DNA of 64,000 nt from Treponema sp. GTDB taxonomy: Bacteria > Spirochaetota > Spirochaetia > Treponematales > Treponemataceae. Shown here in pieces: positions 48,001 through 51,562 of the stretch; position 1 is the stretch's first letter; the number at the start of each line of letters is the position of its first letter. The notes under the pieces were generated by a model. It was not told the DNA's origin. It did not search any database and saw nothing but the letters and a program-made list of their open reading frames with translations. The DNA lies in the NCBI GenBank assembly GCA_024402595.1, contig JAKSTL010000001.1:62001-126000 (forward strand), read 5' to 3'. Both the position numbers and the translations under genes were made by a program.

Positions 48001-49911
48001 CTCTGGTGGCAATGTATCGTTGGTAATCATTACGGAAGACTGGCTAGAAAGTCCGGCTCGTGTTAGGGTGGCCTGAATTATAACATTGAACTCTTCTTTT
48101 CCAATCTGCTCGATTACGGAAGTTGGGAGGGTGAAGCTATAAGATACACCGTATTTCTGTCCATTTTTTTCTGGTGTTGAAAGGGTGATTTTGTTGCTTG
48201 CACTTTCGGTTGAAGCAAATGGGGCTGTGTCTGTGGAATCGATATATGCATCAATCTGAAGAATATCTGGATTATAAACGACAAAACCTGCAAAATCTAC
48301 GGCGGCGTTACTTGCAATTGTAACTGCTGATTTTTCTGGTGAGGTTACTGTAATTGTTGGTGGCGTTGAGTTTGCTGGTATAAACTTTATGGCAAAGGTG
48401 TCTTGATTATGAACTTCTACGCCTTTTGTATCAAAACCAATTACATCAACTATAAAATAATGGCCTGTTTCTAGACCTTCTATCAATTCGGAGTTTAGAG
48501 TGAAAGACATTGAATAAGTATCTGTACCAACTGTAATCTGCTCGTCGTGGGCATTTTGGTTTTCGAACTTATTTACAAAGTCTGTTGGATTTCCAGAAGC
48601 ATTTGTATATGGATACAAAAGATATATTTCGTTTTCGTAGTTTCCATTTTTGTTGCGAAGGGCTGTACCTGTGGCATCGGATTCTATGAGGCGCAAACCA
48701 ATTGTATCGACAATAAGTGGATCGCCGTCCAAACCTTGGGCAATTGTAACTGTAAGCTTGTCACGGTCACGGAAACCATAGATTTCGTCGCTGTTGGCAT
48801 CAATTTCGTCCAAAGTTTCATAGGCTGGATTTACTACAAAAGAGGAGTAATTTGTAAGTTTATATGTTGGGTTATTTACAGGGTTTAATGAAAAAGTTGC
48901 ATATTCTGTTCTTAACTGATCGCGATTAACATACCAGTTTACATAATCATTATAGATTTCATTTTGAATACAAGAATCTGCATTGCGGTTTATATCATAG
49001 GTTTTGAGGACATCATCGGTAAAAACTGAACCTTCGGTAGCAAGAACTGTATAGGCTGTGTTTGCGAAGAAGGTTTTCTTTGAATTGGTGTTGGCATCTC
49101 CGGCTAGGTAGAAATATTCGGCGCCATTTCCTTTATCATCAGCTTCGGCAGGGAGTTTTCGTGCTGAATCGTAAACAATAAGTTTACAATAGTAATTTTT
49201 GGTAATGTTTGCTTTTTCTGTTCCATAAATAAGTTCATAGAACTCATCTTCGTCTATAGAGGAATCCCAAACGGCAACTTCATTTTCAATGTCTTTTCCT
49301 GTGATGTGGATATTTTTTCTTCCTAATTCCACATGATTTTCGTCATAAACAATTACATCAACGGAATCAACCTGGCTGTCGTCACCTGTGGATGCTCGAA
49401 TACTGAAAACTTGTCCACATTTTGTTGGATTTGATATTGCTGTGGTTTTTGGAGTGGTTAAAATCACTACTGGAGGTGTGTTATCTATACTGAAAACCTG
49501 TGTAGCTTCGGTTGAATGACCGTATTGGTCGGTGGCAGTGGCAGTTGCGGTATAGTCGCCATCGGGAATCTTGTGTTTTCCGTCTGCATAAAGAGTTGTA
49601 ATCAAACAATCCCAAGTGCCGTCTTTATTAAGAACTGCTACATTATCGGCTTCGAACTGGGCTTTTGTTTCCTTATTTTCAAGAACAACTTTTATGTCTT
49701 TTAGACCATAATCATCATAATATGTTCCGGACATTGTAAAATCGCCACGAACATAATACTTTGGCAATGGATTTTTAATACTAACCTCTGGCGGCTGCGT
49801 ATCAATTGCATTTCCAAGACCAATTGTGATATCACCATTACAAGTTGTAAAACCAAATAATGATAATAATACGATGAACAAACAACTTAATTTAATACTA
49901 CCTTTTTTCAT
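27055..49911 (-). CDS. Giant Ig-like repeat lipoprotein, copy 2 (7618 aa)
   Basis: A single intact frame of 22.9 kb. The start is supported by AGGGGA 7 nt before the ATG and a lipoprotein signal ending LSLFGFTTC. Layout: lipobox; a first Ig-like domain; a head (about residues 120-480, with YATFSLNPVNNPTYK); then dozens of Ig-like repeats of about 90-100 residues to about 5650. These are arranged in long-period units: KGHV blocks recur near 45.74, 42.26, 38.03 and 34.58 kb. The C-terminal 1900 residues differ. They include an EF-hand/dockerin-like loop DVNKDGLFDSADISLLKAML (about 6126-6146), a second DLNGDSKYEASE loop (about 6665), an IPT/TIG-like domain (about 7065-7150), and a final region rich in Tyr, Trp and Asp (about 7205-7618) that may be a beta-propeller. 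The protein is presumably an envelope filament or adhesin. Paralogue of 1-14553. Confidence 0.95.
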   Translation of the reverse strand: MKKGSIKLSCLFIVLLSLFGFTTCNGDITIGLGNAIDTQPPEVSIKNPLPKYYVRGDFTMSGTYYDDYGLKDIKVVLENKETKAQFEADNVAVLNKDGTWDCLITTLYADGKHKIPDGDYTATATATDQYGHSTEATQVFSIDNTPPVVILTTPKTTAISNPTKCGQVFSIRASTGDDSQVDSVDVIVYDENHVELGRKNIHITGKDIENEVAVWDSSIDEDEFYELIYGTEKANITKNYYCKLIVYDSARKLPAEADDKGNGAEYFYLAGDANTNSKKTFFANTAYTVLATEGSVFTDDVLKTYDINRNADSCIQNEIYNDYVNWYVNRDQLRTEYATFSLNPVNNPTYKLTNYSSFVVNPAYETLDEIDANSDEIYGFRDRDKLTVTIAQGLDGDPLIVDTIGLRLIESDATGTALRNKNGNYENEIYLLYPYTNASGNPTDFVNKFENQNAHDEQITVGTDTYSMSFTLNSELIEGLETGHYFIVDVIGFDTKGVEVHNQDTFAIKFIPANSTPPTITVTSPEKSAVTIASNAAVDFAGFVVYNPDILQIDAYIDSTDTAPFASTESASNKITLSTPEKNGQKYGVSYSFTLPTSVIEQIGKEEFNVIIQATLTRAGLSSQSSVMITNDTLPPEFGDYEVSPYIDETELVNNLPVTTRYVNGNVKATINISDDITVKPSVTYSLDNGETWSEVQKTNKLIISSISTTDIAEKGKKTILLKAQDDAGNQSENTIELNVKQSTDEPVVNLSNADGTLTTEAHIAAIQKNIFGTSTNNQINGTITDDDGIKSVKVRYKKVGAPDDSAIEEPQTLNFKEGDKSYNLKYTIPADMIGTYQMTILVEDTNAETSYSSKVYGPFAIAVDNGTPQLTATTSSGAYQAANASFTISGTVTDEADKIIIGCYEDAAYTTRIAGTSDITITNTQNGIWSFAIPTTDLGGNVYIKATDAYGQSIKKEFTYLIDAYAPTFAITQLNQGETYSSASGDVMRYASRNSVYTVKGSVTDLTGDAIKDASASGIEDYIYYIVSESQPQIENGAYIITDNWEKAVVTTSVSGEKTWVANIDLSPKNADNSDVFQEGSTYKVYFAAKDKAQNISKVSENATSKVLSLYLDSYAPRLAKVEHETKNAITNIKVYTKDVESGIASIKLIMNRNTSEIAAQKQAEPVTIDGETYDVYVFNQVQTIFVDDSVNEYTVSITDKAGNTTNSASYSINNTKPTISVTNPLTNNARAGEYYFTKEAFTVPFAASSTGNGLSFVTLVINDEESQKDSLTDDPTSYTGEYTISVPTESGKFDAEFIATNIYASTAKSLVKYIFDLDSPEFGMVSADSSSIVNKTIGGTAVVEGFNQNNINYINGNNTLSLNGVLVDGGSDVDLQSGISSVKYKIFKGHYVGTAEKSAYELAEDAVLADESVLEKDWTLTTGSTNWNLKNDFTADGDYSLFLRAEDNVGNVSYSKPILLISDKTAPVLSELKSKIGDASKEPLASVINLNCTKPITISGKIAEALSGVSKIELNEDDGTLITTATISGDEWTGTISAEKLVAFRGEEDSTVTIKITASDKVGNISSYSTFLKLDMTAPELSITGVSPTVEVGGVTKVNGTITVNGVANDETGIAEIRWFYDYDETNTDYTTVENQKIECSGTYKNYNITIDTTKFTTAAQTTAKDVELTVVAIDTVGNITVKEETLHVDQTTDAPMITFSNADETIDDIKNVKQGVNLFSPSNNNRVLGTITDDDGIETVKISYKMLRARSWNDPTTIEVGGKTSYSLNYTLPATEGPYELLVEVADSKNDSTGYSTKETSFAFAVDSGAPVFAVSTTSGAYRAANANLTINGSWSDGTSIVVARYNDSTCTGTPEAVSGAEGSSIVINNDGTWSDTFLVGEEDGAKYYKATDQYEQSTDVSFTYKVDATPPTFSVLSKGGSESEGKTYAKKSEFFAINGTAEDPRPANGTESGLEEFIYYTISRTEPAKVNGAYTNLDNWTKANIVKSDSGSTWSFTVNLSTGYTEGTEYGLYLAAKDVAGNVSKIEENEYSNKIIIVPDGTAPVITEVSGAPIQIIASTGGNLVFQATVNDEVSGIEKVYLYENNQDTEYEATLDGNKYTFAVPTSASRLTTGHHTFEIKAQDKVGNIGTSSSIEIDVDKQIPTVSINNVTPIVKENAKTFEGHSVTAATVNGILTLNLIASDETALSSIELSYINKNGETIRRPSEGLNGTYKAYSFELDSRELKEKEVTAITVVSKDRGGNISEPDVYYLYTDQDTDKPVINLAAPLNETKNAQSQISSKPENNLFKTSGAISGTITDDDGIKEITVFVGDSETPVLTDDRNTTPTSCTFEYTLSSLGITEVGEYKIRIAVKDIYSDTITSGSSTTQEIWIGADDEAPSLLLENTRDEYLKNGKYYAKGESFTISATVKDDYKLDSLEYTSTGSEPEAISIVKDSTQQTKTVVVTPAESKAVVYNFKVKDKFGKSTEQSMSFVYDLDAPTIALANTNPVTTNNSVKLTPVEDVYYYDLSKKIKIAGTAADAGSVTTKDFQSGVASVEYAVAKGHVSEKPADGESIIVDWTNANGTNASWNLELDGEVISAEGNYTVFVRTTDFAGNTTALSSPVKIAADSGKPAIAIKEVNTNTQTALNQYYNLETVNAADNKLVIKGTISEKFLKAYTVNVTKDGSSIATAFDSSLKLYGDDGYSTEQEWTITLDASSDHSDDGLYEITLTATDYSTNEGTLIASTRIDTTAPLLDSSNTTIGNQDLSQVNNYWFTNALINFAGQYLEAGSGIKQLDYYIKKPGENFSAARSGSFTVTDFGNYESFSTTLSSFVSSVGKDSHNGIMLRAIDYAGNITDNTFVIKLDESAPVLSDTKYKLGTGTETALGSIINTKATESVFLSGKYEETVSGLKSIKITGRGFTGDDAIIATVDENNNWAAEITKTKLDALRNGTDGSYAVKITTEDNAGNKNDSAVSFNIYIDKTAPDLSITGVSPTVEVGGVTKVNGTITVNGVANDETGIAEIRWFYNHTGTDYTAVSGQKIECSGTYKNYSITIDTTDFTKAEQTAKDVELTVVAIDTVGNITVKEETLHVDQTTDAPMITFSNADESIDDIKNVTQGVNLFSPSNNNRVLGTITDDDGIETVTVSYKKLSDSDLDSDLDSDSNWTTRTLISDYGKTSYSLNYTLPAEEGKYELKVVVADSKQDSTGYNAKSTVFKLAVDAGAPVFNLTTASGAYRAAKASLTINGSWSDGAAVVVGRYADSTCTGNAETLSTATESSIVLANDGKWTDTITIGITDATKYYKAVDEYGQSTIISFQYLVDALPPTFTVTNIGGTTVGETTYTKKGEYFTVKGTVKDTTPERGVASGIEDFIYYTVATAEPAKTTDETVYTNLDSWTKANIVKGDSGNTWTINVDMSSDEYAEKTSYGLYIAARDVAGNVSLISANSGSNSIKVQPDGTGPEISSAAADITQIVAATTGSVTLSATVSDSISGIKAVRLYKNNVDTNIALDESSSGTTYVFKLPVSDFATGHHTYVIRATDNVGNATDSSTIEIDVDKQAPTLALNSAIPSVTVGEATKYNGKVTISGIATDETGLKEIRWFVTKPADGLATYYKTFANATYAPIENQVVAVAETEKTYKNFSFTIDTTQLDDQKTSTVTVVAVDKAGNISGTKTWSLAVDESTDKPKITLDAPFVNSADAPIVSGTNLFKTTDSISLSMSDDDGLATINIYKDGSTTPVKTESLGGVTSATKTYKIKDDLGISSVGEYTLRVEIVDSNPDGYDNAASTTTQTIKIGVDDAKPSISLATDLDSKKYINNKYYTNSNFKITAKVDDDYLLSTLTATNGTAGSSLSTATTEEQSIEYSIIKTETSSSVTNTFVVTDKFANTNQESVTYVFDLDVPTIALATNPVKTNTTALNVESGVYYYDLNKNIIISGTAKDEGVEDGSTKDFQSDISAVKYLIAKGHVASVPTSAEEIFKDWTEASGTKDWNVKLDSEIISAENEGEYTVFVKVEDKAGNEASISPIKIVADKASPVIEVTTTVPEYYNNTMASAGVVISGKITESYLKEIKVTATKDGAVINNFAFTKTPVTGTTKQTSPQAWSVTIPKAGGKYVVTVTAKDYCGNSASPVSFTTTVDIDAPTFTLTSPIVVSDAVTVYGKKSAPYTVKGTVADTGLSKVAGLYYKLATSAPAISNGVYTENVTNENGWTQITSAAGSWTNYIDLSGESFVEGTNYVLYLAAVDNAGNKSVVANNPTAKLNIMLDSNGPTFNAFTKSVDNATPKIELVTKVIDEGSGLESVTLYNNDSPVTIDGTKITRAASTETIGGKSYSVYTYTFDSDENGYISAIPDGTNEYKVVAIDKAGNSTTYTTTQTIKNATPTLTVAFPDAFSSNYSATVSGKKYTYATGTFNISGTATVTEAETLKSVVWSDGTTSNGSVGTITENTEKTEGSFVFAATAVSTNENERITNRITATNIFGKSTSEQLLYIFDTTKPVIVEENTTIGGQSIENLAAHWFNTTAIAVKGEYTEAGSGIEKLEYWIKVPGGTYTTDSTGTIVPSDKGTYEAFNSTITDFVTSTATANNTIKLVATDKAGNVSDAKEYTVKVDLGKPELSAMKYKLGDDEESAISGTLYMNAEQALTLSGSFDDALSGVDSVKVQFTEAKTVVATLDKTTKKWTVSLTKDELKALAGGDSPEDVSLSPVVTATDKAGNSKDYTISMKIDVTNPTLPVPSYSPTVTEKVDDVSTVYVNGIISISGTASDTTGIKEITLYKVVDDSDDVLLKQNTYTDSAFVSYGFNQDTRDLTDNAETKLKIVVTDKVGNTNNAVVTLNVKQSTDTPTIALTSPLFNSNENPVAVNNNLFKTTDSIEFTVKDDDGVGSIKVLVNDGEVQTFENINSTSVTKALSLSELGITKAGEYTVQVYAEDTNPDNRSTLVAEQKTETLKINIGVDDKNPTVKLSTSVSTSKLKENVYYTNEAFTITAKVDDDYLLSNLTATDGTTDSSLDTTSTDEQTIIYTIAKPEASVKTTNTFVVKDKFNKSEQADITYVFDLDKPTIALATENAVKTNEKALSAVSGVYYYDLNKNIIINGTAAETGSTAIQSGLSSVMYGIAKGHVTTWPASNENIVQDYTSALGTADNWNLKIDGQTISEEGEYSIFVKVADLAGNTTVLASPVHIAADKLSPVIAITKVNDEAASTLNNFYNRNVVIEGTLAETYLKAVTLKVNGTETDFTTAPVTGTKKTAAQTWKYTLSSATEGEYTIEVIAEDQVGNKVSEVYKTTIDRTRPRLDTANTKIGNVKVVAAEGEDSVDNHWFTAEAFEISGQYVEELSGISSLSYWIQKPGESYSTEATGVIVPSDTGTIETFKTTISGFAESSGSSHNKIKFVAVDKAGNESDTNEYTIKIDEQKPELTELKYDVGENGSVLANETLGSLILTNKTNAITLKGNYNDNASGVTKITVSCSAFDGDDAITQYIDASSDALNGTWEATIGDAAFEKLVGTSYSVTITAYDSAGNKNDTKGFELQVDTSAPRTDISSPAKDSTLNGYVTLSGSVEEENTPVSLSLYYFFAENKDVTPTVHASISTADGWKLLKEITTNPGTDDETHDYGANVSDIYGWKISNYYTNGVLESAGVTNGHFFLLPVAVDKAGNSSVDVADIKATDYTSYLIDLDSDRPIIKLSSLTGKTGTLLKYDATVSGSIEDDDGVIKELKISPTPITTEAEWASVAKVTLSSGTFSYSPSDTSDGVKKMYFYIKDAKDGVFITNNETEGRADELYMPKISYKTSDGYSTAVTNNEKVSYTFDSNPPSYTDSYIDYKGIDAEDALSADKATTKIKELTDKVGGKTKQNILIKIAVYDANGIDSVTAKIDGVKEDAGDGTATDVLTMEASGTTTVDGNEYTNYILKINLADVDGIEATKTPAASGGKSVVFTITDKSGISTTTPPVSFTVDNDGPVIGIISPAKSGDVAYTTEDLADANDAEIGVVNIIGTTSDSSEIAEFKYLVLDDKNFDTGATKVKLADNNTDKLTTSWTLNVNGLPGDPTALKDYKTKIVHNTTTDIYAIPVYFYAKDELGNESTLSTYELKYNPYGDRPTVEVTSPGANANLNGTVQIIGSATDNVSIDSVYVQIDVNKDGLFDSADISLLKAMLDPTDGTTSIYTIYNESSTFSKPTPDFTASVKTVAGVESHDDFWGIKANGKASWNLSVNKFKELQCESASQGDGTNKFTLNYRVVAMDNNCKLGNWSEVRSFVIDTNIPQVPTTGTIVGYSDAERTEQTSEKAYAADMFLKTTENYNELQIEISDKSGIQKVEYYTAADIEGLNSATTPAAATIRATDDATSFTSGTNTYYSRVTAKIPLNKLGTTDTLAIKVVAYKNSETETTAYCNYNVNFDDTAPVMDYVSFNGDRVVDVATDENATGQVVNSNGVFTLGGKVTDYGSGFARTLFYYNRPEHGVNPNRVYDPLVAPTTDAAKITYNGIIFVKDAGTMKFGGQTMYGYEGTVTVAADLKTLTLTGNTKEKNIFAGGVVYINGAWLDVASVAKNASGFVTTVVLSEDTLATGAGNVDAFFPYVRVINNTGTEKNGFDSTSTSSAYDDVTDDGDGMPESVIKSQSTWTYDASVRSNFIPDGPGAMVVFVFDKAGNCSAARYDGSVQNNAPRITKLWLGTDLNGDSKYEASEFTSYDILEKAGGEQHSYIMNTADFGGKRFRVLNGLSVVSEFVGGNNANNQGIKLAYNNDASSESVKCVKKADNDSKWYDKKITIGGTTGITAAESFFTASDYSGSGTTGKYGYIIPKDDIGADSTGVITDLTKRSMSFTFWDDTEDSEQGINSGFCYLKINDFAVIQNDNFAPSVTIDPFFWNSADDSSIYQNNYLNGHIDLPAYITGSARKTGAEDDGLYYNGDALVDPKVSGKISIRGKAVDEHTLGKIWASFDGFTPTEAAFGENAKTVDGKTYYCVAYKDDDGAWQTASGSVAGNVWNFSILSDTADQNGNVIAWQLDIDTSGIEGAMGNDKVVRIIAEDQAKPVHSSSIEMTAGAMLEKDLEGNWLNSYDVNKYNVPYYQMDVVPYISGVEGANRSRLGRYPVRAGQTIKITGFNFATSPSVFRKTSAGASSPIPITVTASDSSSITVTAPEYSGYIYAQWGTGDSAVTTPNNDNVDTIGYNIENGYVANTPDAGKSIANAAGKNFWTDDRYLSVWNSGTTFTNSRNPIMGTIERLSNKAYKYEATNKKGPFDDGTLYGYWGGEDNMMWDAVLGGSRTHTSTPDQSDGAFKSPPSQVDTCVINDIPFITFLDDGWEGASTFGRGLSIRRDGEKPTDSIFIEPISTDRYRNQFQNVRIAGSYTSSKYHVYVVYYDAYTKCLKYAKTLYKNNFDQNGSVETKYHTGTSSSGKYVIAGKDTLNEGTESGQYCDIKVTNTAVPIVIYYYKSNGDNGSLAIAKANGSDPSATNFTWDITSLENPSSNIDFGRYVSMEMDSSENLHITAQDVTNGVLYYGCFKADGTKIVDWMKVDATDSVGRWTDIKLEDSENTGLAAKPVITYMSTSKLGTKFAVKVAYLDNSNSFEAITDPSNFEASDQKLSLVLKGRQIDSGNTTIAPIAVGINSTEFAVDFLRDEQ
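40388..40980 (-). repeat. Long-period internal duplication in giant 2, downstream copy
   Basis: This stretch is nearly identical in DNA to 44591-45163, about 4.18 kb away. A run from about 40861 to 40972 matches 45043-45155 essentially base for base (both encode VEVGGVTKVNGTITVNGVAN). The offset changes from 4203 to 4173 bp across a 30-bp insertion near 40451, and to 4182 bp later. Confidence 0.8.
40451..40490 (-). repeat. Short tandem repeat encoding DSDLDSDLDSDS
   Basis: Units of GAATCT/AAATCT (6 and 12 bp) on the plus strand encode an acidic Ser-Asp run. The paralogous segment near 44640 lacks it, and this copy is 10 codons longer. Confidence 0.8.
44591..45163 (-). repeat. Long-period internal duplication in giant 2, upstream copy
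   Basis: Counterpart of 40388-40980. The protein runs from the TDDDGIETV module into the adjoining VEVGGVTKV module. Confidence 0.8.
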
Positions 49912-50192
49912 TGATAATCCCCTGCTTCAATAATCGGAAGTTTAAAATTTAATATAAGTATTATTTTCCCTACAAATTTGTAGAGTTTGAGTGAGACTAG
50001 TTTGTTGTAAAAGAATTAACATACGATCGAATAGATAGGACTCCCACTTTATTTAATACAAATATTATAAATCCAGAAAGTGTATAACGCAATGTTATTG
50101 TTTTATGGAAAGAGTTATTTGAATTGGTTTGAGTGGTAAAAGTCTATGAAAAAACTCTATACTTTAGGAAAATTTTCGGGTAAGTTTAAAAT
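49912..50192. promoter_or_regulatory. Divergent promoter region between giant 2 and its partner
   Basis: A 281-bp AT-rich gap holding both promoters. A perfect 14-bp palindrome CTACAAATTTGTAG lies at 49970-49983, about 60 bp upstream of the giant's ATG. A TATACT at 50159 could be the -10 of the plus-strand gene. No strong -35 is evident for either gene. Confidence 0.4.
49970..49983. promoter_or_regulatory. Perfect 14-bp palindrome, possible operator of giant 2
   Basis: CTACAAATTTGTAG, upstream of a weak TATTAA/TATATT on the minus strand. No matching palindrome is present upstream of giant 1. Operator function is a guess. Confidence 0.25.
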
Positions 50193-51515
50193 ATGAAAAA
50201 AATAAATCCATTATTCGTAATTTTTTTGGGAATTCTTCTGATTGTTATATCTACTGGAGCTGTTATTGGCGGAATTTCTATTGCTCAATACAATCCAAAA
50301 ATTGCCTTTTACAATGTTGATCCGCAAATTCAAAAATCAATTTTAAATTCTTTGAATGAGGAATTTAAAAATAATAAAAAACCTTTTGTTCCACTTGTAC
50401 TTAATTCGGAAATTTCTATTGGAAAGCAGGAAAAACAGTTCAAAAGAGATTTGAAAAAATGCAAACTTTTAATTGCGGAAAATGACATGGAACTTATGGA
50501 ATTTTGCCAGAATTCCACTTTGATTCAAAAAATGAGCGGGAATTTGGTGGAAGGAATGCCATCATCCATAATAAATCCGGAGTCTCGATGCATAGTTTAT
50601 TCCACCGAAAAGGCGACTGAAACTGAAAAAACTATCGATTCAACTTTTGTAAAAACCGTTCCTCTTTTGTTTGATTTTTACCAGATTGATGTGAATTATC
50701 CAATTTACAAAGATTTGAACGCGGCCAATATTGTGACTTGGGCAGATTATATTGATTTTTGTGAAAAGGCAAAAAAAAGTGGAATTACTTCCATCAACTT
50801 GAATGGTAAGGACGAAGCCAATTTTCTGAACTTTTTTGGAACTGTCGCCGAAGCTCTTATTTCGCAGGAAAAATACACCGCCGTTTTGAATAAACTTTAC
50901 GACGCTTACAAAAAAACCTCCCATTTTGATTTTTCTAACGACAATGCCTTTGAAAAATGCCTGACCAATCTTACCAGCCAAAGCGCCTTCAAAGAAAATC
51001 CACAAGAACCAAGTCTTTACCCGGTTGTTCAAGAATTAAAACAATTGTTCAACCGCAACATTCTTCCTCAGAACTTTGAAAACACTTCCACCGAATCTTT
51101 CTACCTGCAACTAAATGAGAATATGTGTGCCTCTGCTTTCCTAAAACTTTCCGACCATCGTAAAATCCAGCGCACCAACATCCAAAATTACAAATCTATT
51201 TATTGTCCTTCAATAGATTACACCACCAACCGCCGTTTTTGCGCCCCGGAAATAATTGCCGCATCATTAACAAAAGATAAAGCTGCTCAGGAAATGATAA
51301 AATGGCTTTGTGTAAATGACCAAACTCGTATAAGCACCGAAACAGGCCTTTCTCCAGTTCAAAAAAATTGTATGGTAGCCGACCAACAATCTGGTGATGT
51401 ACGATACTGGCTTGCCGCTTCTCAGGGACCAGTTTTTCCATTTACAGCGGCAATTCCTGCAAAAGATGCACAATCTCAAGCTTACACCATTTTACTAAAA
51501 GCTATTACCGAATAG
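50193..51515 (+). CDS. Solute-binding-protein-like membrane protein, partner of giant 2
   Basis: A 440-residue paralogue of the protein at 14827-16038. It has no lipobox. The N-terminus (residues about 6-30, PLFVIFLGILLIVISTGAVIGGISI) looks like an uncleaved membrane anchor. The mature region begins PKIAFYNVDPQ, matching VNIAFYSADEK of its paralogue. The C-terminal third shares LSDHRK, IYCPS, TGLSPVQKNC and QQSGDVRYWLAA. The fold is probably that of family 1 extracellular solute-binding proteins. No transporter genes adjoin it. It is divergent from giant 2 and converges with a sigma-54 activator gene 47 bp downstream. The ribosome binding site is weak (GGGTAAG, about 9 nt upstream). Confidence 0.8.
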   Translation: MKKINPLFVIFLGILLIVISTGAVIGGISIAQYNPKIAFYNVDPQIQKSILNSLNEEFKNNKKPFVPLVLNSEISIGKQEKQFKRDLKKCKLLIAENDMELMEFCQNSTLIQKMSGNLVEGMPSSIINPESRCIVYSTEKATETEKTIDSTFVKTVPLLFDFYQIDVNYPIYKDLNAANIVTWADYIDFCEKAKKSGITSINLNGKDEANFLNFFGTVAEALISQEKYTAVLNKLYDAYKKTSHFDFSNDNAFEKCLTNLTSQSAFKENPQEPSLYPVVQELKQLFNRNILPQNFENTSTESFYLQLNENMCASAFLKLSDHRKIQRTNIQNYKSIYCPSIDYTTNRRFCAPEIIAASLTKDKAAQEMIKWLCVNDQTRISTETGLSPVQKNCMVADQQSGDVRYWLAASQGPVFPFTAAIPAKDAQSQAYTILLKAITE

Positions 51516-51562
51516 TTTTTACGCACAAAACTTATTGGCTGCATTCACCCCTTTGTTCAAAT

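Noticed and set aside
27055-49911. Numerous plus-strand open frames of 60-140 codons across the giant genes
   Set aside because: They lie opposite a continuous, signal-bearing minus-strand frame, have no ribosome binding sites, and encode low-complexity peptides produced by the antisense of Ser/Thr-rich repeats.
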